From Clostridia bacterium (GTDB taxonomy: Bacteria > Bacillota > Clostridia > CAKSNL01 > HGM11501), in NCBI GenBank assembly GCA_030535815.1, contig JAUNRD010000006.1:1-20685 (forward strand): a stretch of 20,685 nucleotides of DNA. Direction: 5' to 3'. The notes beneath the pieces were generated by a model, which was given only the letters and a program-made list of their open reading frames with translations, made no database searches and had not been told where the DNA came from. The translations under genes were made by a program, and so were the position numbers. Shown piece after piece: positions 15,079 through 20,685 of the stretch; position 1 is the first letter of the stretch, and each line of letters starts with the position of its first letter.

Positions 15079-15092
15079 TTTTAAAAAACATC

Positions 15093-15121
15093 TTGACACT
15101 TGTAGCTACACGTGATATACT
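15093..15121 (+). promoter_or_regulatory. promoter of the blaI-M56 operon
   Basis: Perfect -35 TTGACA (15093-15098) and -10 TATACT (15116-15121) with a 17-base spacer. The first operator palindrome lies within the spacer and the second right after the -10, so repressor binding should block polymerase. Predicted start near 15128. Confidence 0.8.
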
Positions 15122-15150
15122 GTGCTTGTAGCTACAAGTGTAATTACACT
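15099..15150. promoter_or_regulatory. three BlaI/MecI-type operator palindromes
   Basis: O1 has core TGTAGCTACA (15101-15110). O2 is CTTGTAGCTACAAG (15125-15138, core 15127-15136). O3 is AGTGTAATTACACT (15137-15150, core 15139-15148). The TGTA/TACA half sites match those of BlaI/MecI repressors. O1 and O2 share an identical core, their centres are 26 bp apart, and O3 is 12 bp further. They cover the promoter and the transcript start. Confidence 0.8.
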
Positions 15151-15177
15151 TACAATTAATCCCCAAGGAGGCAAAAA

Positions 15178-15549
15178 ATGTCAAACATAAAGCAAACAAT
15201 TACGGATTCCGAGTATCAGATTATGAAAATTTTGTGGGACTCAAAAGAGAAAATGACCGTAGCTGACGTGTCGGCAAAGCTTGACGGCAACGACTGGACG
15301 GCATCCACAGTTTCCACCTTTCTTCAGAGACTATTAAAAAAAGAAGTTATCGCCTGCGATAAAAGGGGCAAAACCAACCTTTACTACCCCGTTTTATCTC
15401 AAAAGGACTATGATTTAAGTGAAACGGAAAGCTTCCTTTCCAAAATTTACAAAGGCTCAATCAAAAATATGGTTGCAGCACTTTACGAAAACAAAAAGCT
15501 TTCGGACGATGACGTGACAGACCTTAAGAAGATGTTTGAACTGGAGTGA
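15178..15549 (+). CDS. BlaI/MecI/CopY family transcriptional repressor
   Basis: A 123-residue winged-helix repressor. The opening DSEYQIMKILWDSKEKMTVADV and the recognition region WTASTVSTFLQRLLKKEVI match the family, with the dimerisation and cleavage region at about 75-120. Members repress an operon until a partner membrane protease of the BlaR1/MecR1 type (M56) triggers their cleavage. The gene is preceded by an AAGGAGG site and by three operator palindromes over its own promoter, so it is very likely autoregulated. The next gene is the M56 protease, whose ATG lies 4 bases after this stop codon. No beta-lactamase is present, so the regulated target is not obviously antibiotic resistance. 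Confidence 0.93.
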   Translation: MSNIKQTITDSEYQIMKILWDSKEKMTVADVSAKLDGNDWTASTVSTFLQRLLKKEVIACDKRGKTNLYYPVLSQKDYDLSETESFLSKIYKGSIKNMVAALYENKKLSDDDVTDLKKMFELE

Positions 15550-15553
15550 TTTT

Positions 15554-16381
15554 ATGGCAGAGCTTTTTAAGACAACCCTTGTTTTAAGCATTTTCGGTTT
15601 TGTTATGACGGCGCTGCTACTTATCATAAAGCCCGTGACGGCAAAAAAACTTCCGGCATCTTGGCAATATTATATGTGGGTTATGGTTATGCTTTCAATG
15701 CTTATCCCCGTTTATAAAATTATCCCTTCAAGGGAAATTTATAAAATTCCTGTTGTTCCGTCTGTCACAACCGAATCTCCCGCCACGCCCAATGTAAGCG
15801 AAACAGAAAATACGGCACCGACGGAAGATGCGGTAAACGAAAATACCGGCGCACCGGTAAGGAAAAGCAGAGCCGGGCTTTACACCGTTGCCGCTTTTAT
15901 CTGGCTTTCGGGAATGGCAATATATCTTTTCACAGTTACTTTAAGCTATATTTCCTTCACCACGAAAAAGCGGAAAAATTCCACTCCCTTAAGGGATGAT
16001 GCGATATTGAAGGAATGCTCAAAATCCCTTAAAATAAGGCGGAAAATTAAGGTTATGGTTTCGGAAAATTTAGATTCTCCCATGCTTGTGGGCGTGTTAT
16101 TCCCGGTAATTTATATCCCTGACGGGGAAATTCCTCCCGAAAAGCTTAAAATGATTTTCCTTCACGAGCTTAACCACTATAAAAGAAAGGATTTAATTTT
16201 CAAGTGGCTTTCTGTCTTAACCAATATGATACATTGGTTTAATCCCCTTTCCTATCTTTTATGCTCCGCTTTAAGCGAAGCCTGCGAAATTTCCTGCGAT
16301 ATGGCTGTAACCGGAAATATGACGGAGGATGAGCAAAGACTTTATATGCAAACGATTTTAGACCTTGCAAAAAGGAGGTAA
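15554..16381 (+). CDS. M56 (BlaR1-like) membrane metalloprotease, protease part only
   Basis: A 275-residue membrane protease. Hydrophobic segments lie at about 8-26, 38-56 and 108-132, with a Pro/Thr/Glu-rich extracytoplasmic loop (about 68-100) between the second and third. The M56 zinc motif HELNH (His204, Glu205, His208) is followed by the usual SEACEISCD (241-249). The protein stops at LDLAKRR, just where BlaR1-like proteins normally continue into a linker, another membrane helix and an extracellular sensor. The in-frame ATG at 15536 is rejected in favour of 15554, which has GGAG at correct spacing. The last codons AAA AGG AGG double as the ribosome site of the next gene, whose ATG is 2 bases after the stop. 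A one-base slip in AAAAA (16369-16373) would fuse both. Confidence 0.88.
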   Translation: MAELFKTTLVLSIFGFVMTALLLIIKPVTAKKLPASWQYYMWVMVMLSMLIPVYKIIPSREIYKIPVVPSVTTESPATPNVSETENTAPTEDAVNENTGAPVRKSRAGLYTVAAFIWLSGMAIYLFTVTLSYISFTTKKRKNSTPLRDDAILKECSKSLKIRRKIKVMVSENLDSPMLVGVLFPVIYIPDGEIPPEKLKMIFLHELNHYKRKDLIFKWLSVLTNMIHWFNPLSYLLCSALSEACEISCDMAVTGNMTEDEQRLYMQTILDLAKRR

Positions 16382-16383
16382 CT

Positions 16384-17481
16384 ATGCTGGAAAAATTATA
16401 CTCAACCAAAATGAGCGAAGACAGAAAAAGCCTTCAGAGGCGGTTTTCAAAAATCCGCAAAAAGAGCGGAATGAGAGAAAAGACAGTTGCCGTAATTCTT
16501 TCGGCGGTTTTGATTATTGCCGTTTTAACCGTTTCCTCCATAGTAGGCTCACGCCTTGGCGTCCGCGATTACTCTCTTTCGGATGCCGAATATTCCGTCT
16601 TGCTTGAAAGTCGGCTCGGTGCGGTTATGGCGGACATATATTATGCCGACAGCCAAAAAATTTTAGTTCATTACGGCTCCGCCCTTTTTATTCTCGGCAC
16701 CAATCCGCCCCCTGAAAATCCTATGCTTTCCTCCGAGTTTGATTTTGTGATAAATCTTGAAAAGCTTAACATATCGAAAAATCAGCAGGGAAGCAATATT
16801 CTTGAAGTTAAAGTGGATAAGGACGGTAAAAACGCCTATCTTTATTCCGTTGGTCCCATCGATGAAATAAAGGACTTTGACGAATATATTCTTAGCCTTG
16901 AGACGGGAAGCGTGAAAAAAGGCAGTGCGCCCGAAGATGCCGAATATTTCAGTGGCCGTGCAGACAGCTCCACTACCCTTTTAAATCCTTTCGGATGGTT
17001 CAGCAACACCTCAGTTATAAACGGAGATAAAATTTACTACCTCACCTGCGAAAACGGAAAGGCAGAGGGAATTCAGCTTGTTACGGTAAATCATCTTACG
17101 GGGGAAACCTCGTCCCGGTTTATCTTCAATCCCGCATCAGCCGATATTAGCTTTTTCGCACCGAAGGATATAAAGGATATTACGGAAGCCCGCCTTATTT
17201 CGGGTGACATTGACATTGTCATAAAAAATGAAGTCAAGCTTTCCGAAATAGAAGAAATGCTTTCTTCTGCAGAAATTATCTATGGAGGTACGGCGTGCTC
17301 CTTTACTGCCGATCTGATACTTAAAAGAGCCGACGGTGCTTCGGGTAAGGTTACCCTTGCCACTGATAGCTGTGCCGTATATAAATGCGGCAGCACCTAT
17401 TATGATTACAGTGATGGTGACAACACCCGTATGTTTGACCTCCTTGGAATAACACACGAATGGATTTTAAAAACCTATTAA
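16384..17481 (+). CDS. single-pass membrane sensor-like protein, separated C-terminal part of a BlaR1-like system
   Basis: A 365-residue protein. Residues 1-29 are a basic cytoplasmic segment (MLEKLYSTKMSEDRKSLQRR then FSKIRKKSG), about 33-56 is a membrane helix, and the rest is outside the cell. This N-terminal module matches the linker that follows the protease domain in M56 proteins. The extracellular part (57-365) is not recognised as a whole. Its end (about 275-365, KLSEIEEMLSSAEIIYGG to the last residues) resembles a small domain found at the end of other M56 and anti-sigma-like proteins, with three cysteines. Its start codon lies 2 bases after the protease stop. It probably senses an envelope signal for the protease. 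The adjacent gene encodes a paralogous N-terminal module. Confidence 0.75.
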   Translation: MLEKLYSTKMSEDRKSLQRRFSKIRKKSGMREKTVAVILSAVLIIAVLTVSSIVGSRLGVRDYSLSDAEYSVLLESRLGAVMADIYYADSQKILVHYGSALFILGTNPPPENPMLSSEFDFVINLEKLNISKNQQGSNILEVKVDKDGKNAYLYSVGPIDEIKDFDEYILSLETGSVKKGSAPEDAEYFSGRADSSTTLLNPFGWFSNTSVINGDKIYYLTCENGKAEGIQLVTVNHLTGETSSRFIFNPASADISFFAPKDIKDITEARLISGDIDIVIKNEVKLSEIEEMLSSAEIIYGGTACSFTADLILKRADGASGKVTLATDSCAVYKCGSTYYDYSDGDNTRMFDLLGITHEWILKTY

Positions 17482-17511
17482 GCCGATGGGCGTCTAACCC
17501 CACAAGGCTTA
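17479..17511 (+). other. possible intercistronic hairpin
   Basis: TAAGCC (17479-17484) can pair with GGCTTA (17506-17511), and TGGG (17487-17490) with CCCA (17498-17501), separated by small bulges. The structure begins at the stop codon of the sensor-like gene and ends 6 bases before the AAAGGAGG of the next gene. There is no T run, so it is not a terminator. It could affect mRNA processing or relative expression. Confidence 0.3.
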
Positions 17512-17529
17512 TGATTAAAGGAGGCAACT

Positions 17530-18252
17530 ATGTTAGAAAATTTATACACCACAAAAATGAGTGACGATAAAAAGGTTTTGAAGAGGCGCTTTTCAAAAAT
17601 CAGCCGGAAAAGCGGAAAGACTTCCAAAATAATTTCTGCGTTAACAGCGCTTTTACTTTCGATAACGCTTCTTTCGGGCTATGCCGCCATGGCGGTTTTA
17701 GACCCCAATGAAGAAATTAAGGAAGAATATGTACTTTCCCTTATAGACTATGAAATTTTAAGGGGCTATCCCGACGGTAAAATGCGACTTGATGAGCCGA
17801 TAACCAATGCAGAAGCAATTACCGTTATACTTCGTGCCCACAAAGGCTACAGGGATATGCTCGAAACTTACATTCCAAAAGATGAAAGCGAAAATCACTG
17901 GGCATATAAGGAAATTGCCCTTGCAAAGGATTTGAAAATTGCAGATAGTGATATTGTGCCTGATGAAATTATCACGGTATCTGGCTTTTCAAAGATGCTC
18001 GTTCTCCTTTTAGGTTATGGCGTAAAGGCGGAGCAAAGGGGCGGAGATTATGTTTCCGTTGCAAAAAGGCCCGGCATTTTGGATGGACTTGATAAAAGCC
18101 CTGAAGATATTTTAACAAGAAAAGATGCCGCATTGATGCTGTCAAACGCTCTTGACGTGCCCTTTATGGAAGCTTCAGCCTTTGATGCAGAAACAAAAAA
18201 TATAATGTATGTAATTAAAGAGGGCAATACCCTAAGAAGTCTTCTCGATTAA
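17530..18252 (+). CDS. membrane-anchored S-layer homology (SLH) protein sharing the sensor N-terminal module
   Basis: A 240-residue protein. Residues 1-29 (MLENLYTTKMSDDKKVLKRR then FSKISRKSG) are strongly similar to the start of the preceding protein, followed by a membrane helix (about 33-56). Outside are three SLH-type repeats: about 62-104 (LRGYPDGKMRLDEPITNAEA), 117-160 (HWAYKEIALAKDLKI ... LLLGYG) and 165-210 (LTRKDAALMLSNALDVP), the third less complete. SLH repeats normally bind secondary cell-wall polymers. The leader AAAGGAGG-CAACTATG is nearly identical to that of the preceding gene, so the duplication includes the ribosome site. It is the last gene of the operon, followed by a terminator. 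A role as a second, wall-contacting sensor for the M56 protease is inferred. Confidence 0.8.
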   Translation: MLENLYTTKMSDDKKVLKRRFSKISRKSGKTSKIISALTALLLSITLLSGYAAMAVLDPNEEIKEEYVLSLIDYEILRGYPDGKMRLDEPITNAEAITVILRAHKGYRDMLETYIPKDESENHWAYKEIALAKDLKIADSDIVPDEIITVSGFSKMLVLLLGYGVKAEQRGGDYVSVAKRPGILDGLDKSPEDILTRKDAALMLSNALDVPFMEASAFDAETKNIMYVIKEGNTLRSLLD

Positions 18253-18256
18253 CGAA

Positions 18257-18287
18257 AAAACACATCATCCGACGGATGATGTGTTTT
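18257..18287. terminator. bidirectional terminator between SLH gene and epimerase-like gene
   Basis: A 14-bp stem (18257-18270 with 18274-18287) with GAC loop, core CACATCATCC/GGATGATGTG, flanked by A and T runs. It serves the end of the blaI operon and the convergent minus-strand gene, whose stop codon begins at 18290. Confidence 0.9.
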
Positions 18288-18289
18288 CT

Positions 18290-19228
18290 TTATCTTTTTA
18301 TCTTGGCGTACTCGATTTCGAGCCCTTCTTTTATGCTCTTGAAATCTCCTTTTTTAAGGTTGGTGGCTTTAAGAATTTTGGAATTGTCAATAAAACGGTC
18401 ATATAGCCTGTCGTATAGCAAAATCCACTTTTCCTTGCCCTGCTTTTCCATATCAAGAAGATAGGTCTTGGTGTCCACCCACGAAAACTGAGTTCCGAAA
18501 ACCTCGGAATAAATATCCGCAATTTCGCCCCAGGTAAGGTTTTCACCGTCCGCTACCGTGTATGCCTCACCCATTACGCCTTCCTTAAACAAAAGGTGTG
18601 CAATCATTTTACCCGAATTTCCCGCCCAGGTAAGTGCCGCACGAAGATTTTTACATTCCGAAGGAAGCGTCAACGCTTCGCCCTTTTCTGCCGCCTCTAT
18701 CACCTCACGGTTTGAGCGGGTTACAAGGTCAAATCTCCTTTCGGAAAAGGATATTACGGGGCGGACAACCGTCCAGTTTTTCTTTAAGGAATTATTATTC
18801 AAATATCTTTCGCACTTTGCCTTGGAAAGGGCATATTTTTCTGTCGCAAGAAATTCCGAATCCTTTGTAACATCTAAAAGCTTCTGTGCGTTTTCGGTTA
18901 TGGGATGCTCCAAATCCGCATAGATGCGATAGGATGAAAGGAATATGAGGTGCTCGCACTTTTTTGTTAAAAGCTCGTGATAGGGTGCATATGCCGCCTC
19001 ATCCTGATAGTGCAGAAAATTTACTATTCCGTCGTATTTTTTATCTTTAAGAAAATTTTTCAAGAATTCAAGGTCCGCCTTTTCCCTTATATATGTAAGG
19101 CTTTCGTTATCCGATTTTTTATCCTCAAGGCATATTACATCAACTTTATGCCCTAAGCTTAATAATTCTTCCGCCGTGTATGAGCCAAGCGTTCCTCCGC
19201 CACCGATTAAAAGTACCTTCTTTTTCAT
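18290..19228 (-). CDS. NAD-dependent epimerase/dehydratase family protein (extended SDR)
   Basis: A 312-residue protein with an N-terminal Rossmann fold. The NAD(P)-binding glycine motif is GGGGTLG (9-15), the strand LIFLSSYRIY (94-103) carries the serines near the active site, and the catalytic pair Tyr132/Lys136 is in YALSK. The C-terminal part (about 195-312) is the variable substrate domain (AYTVADGENLTWGEIADIYS). The protein resembles atypical extended SDRs annotated as NAD-dependent epimerases or reductases; the substrate is not evident. The start ATG 19228 has AAGGGGG upstream and a clear promoter at 19249-19277, so it is a single-gene unit. Confidence 0.85.
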   Translation of the reverse strand: MKKKVLLIGGGGTLGSYTAEELLSLGHKVDVICLEDKKSDNESLTYIREKADLEFLKNFLKDKKYDGIVNFLHYQDEAAYAPYHELLTKKCEHLIFLSSYRIYADLEHPITENAQKLLDVTKDSEFLATEKYALSKAKCERYLNNNSLKKNWTVVRPVISFSERRFDLVTRSNREVIEAAEKGEALTLPSECKNLRAALTWAGNSGKMIAHLLFKEGVMGEAYTVADGENLTWGEIADIYSEVFGTQFSWVDTKTYLLDMEKQGKEKWILLYDRLYDRFIDNSKILKATNLKKGDFKSIKEGLEIEYAKIKR

Positions 19229-19248
19229 AATAGTCCCCCTTTTAGCTA

Positions 19249-19277
19249 ATTATATTATGATGCGCTTTATTTTGCAA
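19249..19277 (-). promoter_or_regulatory. sigma-A-type promoter of the epimerase-like gene
   Basis: On the minus strand -35 TTGCAA (19272-19277) and a perfect -10 TATAAT (19249-19254) are 17 bases apart. It lies within the 79-bp gap after the MATE gene, so the epimerase-like gene can be expressed independently. No convincing terminator for the MATE gene is seen in this gap. Confidence 0.7.
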
Positions 19278-19307
19278 GGGAGAAAACTATCCAAAAAAGT
19301 AACTATT

Positions 19308-20642
19308 CTATGCTCGCAGAGCCCTTATGCTTTTGCTTCCGAAGTAGATGGCAGCACCCACCAGAGCATCAAACAGCCAGGAAATTATCCAGCCTGCATA
19401 ATAGCCGTAAATGCCGTAAGCGGGAATTAAAATAAGGCTCATAATAATTCTTGCAATGGAGCCCGACAAGCTTGTCATTAAAAGCGCCGCCATATTTCCT
19501 ATTCCGCGGAAATAGTTGTGATATAAATTTGCAATAACATTAAGGACAATAAAGGGAAGTCCCCATCTTAAAAAGTTTATTGTGTAGGTGATAGCATCAG
19601 GTGATGCATCACTTCCGAAGAAAAGCCCTGATACGGAAGGAGCGAAAAACGCGCTGATTAAAATAAGGGGAAGAGCGAAAACGAAAGACTGAATGATCGC
19701 CACCTTCATACCCTTTTTAAGCTTGTCATACTTTTTGGCACCGAAGCACTGCGCCGTGTAGCTTGCCAGCGTTTTCGAGGAATTCTGATAAATTGCCGCG
19801 TTGATGTCGTAAATTCTGTAGCTTACAAGATAGCTTGCCGCCGCAGCGGAGCCGATGTTATTTACCATGGGCGAAAGGATAATTCCCGCAAAATACATTG
19901 CCGACTGCTGAAGGCATGAAAAGGCGGAATATCTCGCCGTTGCAAGAAGGCCCTCTGAAAAGCTTTTTATTTTAGTTTTGTAAACGCCCAGCTTTTTGAA
20001 GCAGGAAGCCATTTTAAGGATATACAAAACTCCCACGATGCTGTAGGATATGACATTTGCAAGGGCAAGGGCGGATGCATCCATATGGAAAAACACGATA
20101 AAGGCAGAGCCGAGGCCGATATTAAGCAGGGTTGAAAGAATTGACATATATAAAGGATATGCGCTGTCCCCCATTGCCGTTATTACCTGAACGGCATTTA
20201 TACCGAAAAGAACGATTACTTTACCCACCATTGAAATGGTGAAATAGCTTATGCACTCAGAAAGAACGGCGTCATCCACTTTGAAAAAGTCCATCACCGC
20301 ACCGCGGAATATTATGAAAAACACGGACAAAAGGGCGATGATTCCCGAAAGCATCAGGAAATTGTTTACGATGACGCACTTCATTCTGTAATATTCCTTT
20401 GCCCCGAAAAGGTGGGCGGTGTATACGCCGACGCCCATTCCGTAGCCCCAGAATATGGAATTCAAAAACGTATCAAGGGGTGCTATTGCACCTATTGCTC
20501 CTAAGGCACCGTCACCTAATAGCTTTCCTGCAATTATGGTGTTTACCACGTTGTAGCACTGAGAAAGAAGCCCCGAAAGCACCATCGGTATTGCAAAAAG
20601 TATAAAGGTTTTATAAATATTTCCTTTTGTTAAGTCTTTCAT
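19308..20642 (-). CDS. MATE family efflux transporter
   Basis: A 444-residue integral membrane protein with about 12 hydrophobic segments arranged as two similar halves. The first half opens with the family pattern FAIPMVLSGLLSQCYNVVNT followed by IIAGKLLGDGALGAIG, and a related IYQNSSKTLASYTAQCFGAK stretch lies in the second half. MATE proteins export drugs or metabolites using sodium or proton gradients. The length is normal and no key gap is seen. The start ATG 20642 has AGAGGG upstream. The substrate cannot be read from sequence, and the neighbouring genes give no clear clue. Confidence 0.92.
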   Translation of the reverse strand: MKDLTKGNIYKTFILFAIPMVLSGLLSQCYNVVNTIIAGKLLGDGALGAIGAIAPLDTFLNSIFWGYGMGVGVYTAHLFGAKEYYRMKCVIVNNFLMLSGIIALLSVFFIIFRGAVMDFFKVDDAVLSECISYFTISMVGKVIVLFGINAVQVITAMGDSAYPLYMSILSTLLNIGLGSAFIVFFHMDASALALANVISYSIVGVLYILKMASCFKKLGVYKTKIKSFSEGLLATARYSAFSCLQQSAMYFAGIILSPMVNNIGSAAAASYLVSYRIYDINAAIYQNSSKTLASYTAQCFGAKKYDKLKKGMKVAIIQSFVFALPLILISAFFAPSVSGLFFGSDASPDAITYTINFLRWGLPFIVLNVIANLYHNYFRGIGNMAALLMTSLSGSIARIIMSLILIPAYGIYGYYAGWIISWLFDALVGAAIYFGSKSIRALRA

Positions 20643-20679
20643 TTTATCCCTCTTGACATTAATTAATCGCTCTTGTATA

Positions 20680-20685
20680 ATTATA
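20680..20685 (-). promoter_or_regulatory. -10 element of the MATE gene promoter, cut by the window edge
   Basis: The minus strand begins TATAAT at the right edge, 37 bases before the ATG. The -35 would lie outside the window, so only the -10 can be seen. Confidence 0.4.

Noticed and set aside
14936..15199. 87-codon open frame on the minus strand
   Set aside because: It crosses the palindromic repeats, the blaI promoter and operators and the start of the BlaI-type gene, with no ribosome site or recognisable family. It is most likely an artefact of the repeat elements.
16365..16607. 80-codon frame overlapping the start of the sensor-like gene
   Set aside because: It overlaps a clear gene in another frame, has low-complexity Lys/Asn/Arg-rich composition and no ribosome site.
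1..20685. CRISPR arrays, tRNA or rRNA genes, transposases, phage or toxin-antitoxin genes
   Set aside because: No regularly spaced repeats, cloverleaf or rRNA-like sequence, and no transposase, integrase or phage domain was recognised on either strand.

Overview
The window looks like chromosomal DNA from an anaerobic, endospore-forming member of the Clostridia, probably a gut Oscillospirales or relative. Visible support: Spo0A, a SpoIVFB-like M50 protease, strong AGGAGG-type ribosome binding sites, sigma-A-like promoters, and the unfused pair of TIGR03960 radical SAM protein and DUF2344 partner typical of Clostridia. Taxonomy is inference; no rRNA or tRNA gene is seen.

Layout. 1-2975 (minus strand): start of a DUF2344 gene, its radical SAM partner with its own promoter, then a SpoIVFB-like site-2 protease overlapped by a 64-codon membrane protein gene. 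3084-5063 (plus): a von Willebrand factor A lipoprotein and a Crh-like HPr paralogue with its own promoter. 5104-9469: an AraC-type regulator divergent from three tandem Gfo/Idh/MocA oxidoreductases. The intergenic region holds a perfect inverted repeat that forms TTTACA-17-TATAAT promoters in both directions. 9537-11759 (minus): an XRE-cupin regulator followed by an acyl-CoA synthetase. 11910-12677 (minus): spo0A, with a perfect 0A box upstream. 12926-14782 (plus): a GH35 beta-galactosidase, divergent from spo0A. 14783-15177: a 395-bp non-coding stretch with a terminator, palindromic repeat elements and a promoter embedded in three operator palindromes. 15178-18252 (plus): a BlaI-type repressor, an M56 protease lacking its usual C-terminal part, and two separate single-pass membrane proteins sharing the same N-terminal module, one with a large unrecognised extracellular region and one with S-layer homology repeats. 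18290-20642 (minus): an NAD-binding epimerase-like protein and a MATE transporter.

How the genes may work together. The AraC regulator probably controls the three oxidoreductases, which plausibly oxidise and re-reduce a sugar, cyclitol or glycoside. The strongest candidate for something new is the blaI-M56 operon. The segment that normally follows the protease domain in BlaR1-like proteins is here encoded as separate, duplicated, membrane-anchored proteins. This suggests a split cell-envelope sensor in which one protease may serve two interchangeable sensors. That is inference from sequence layout only.

Most transcription units end in, or converge on, strong hairpin terminators, so operon limits are unusually clear.
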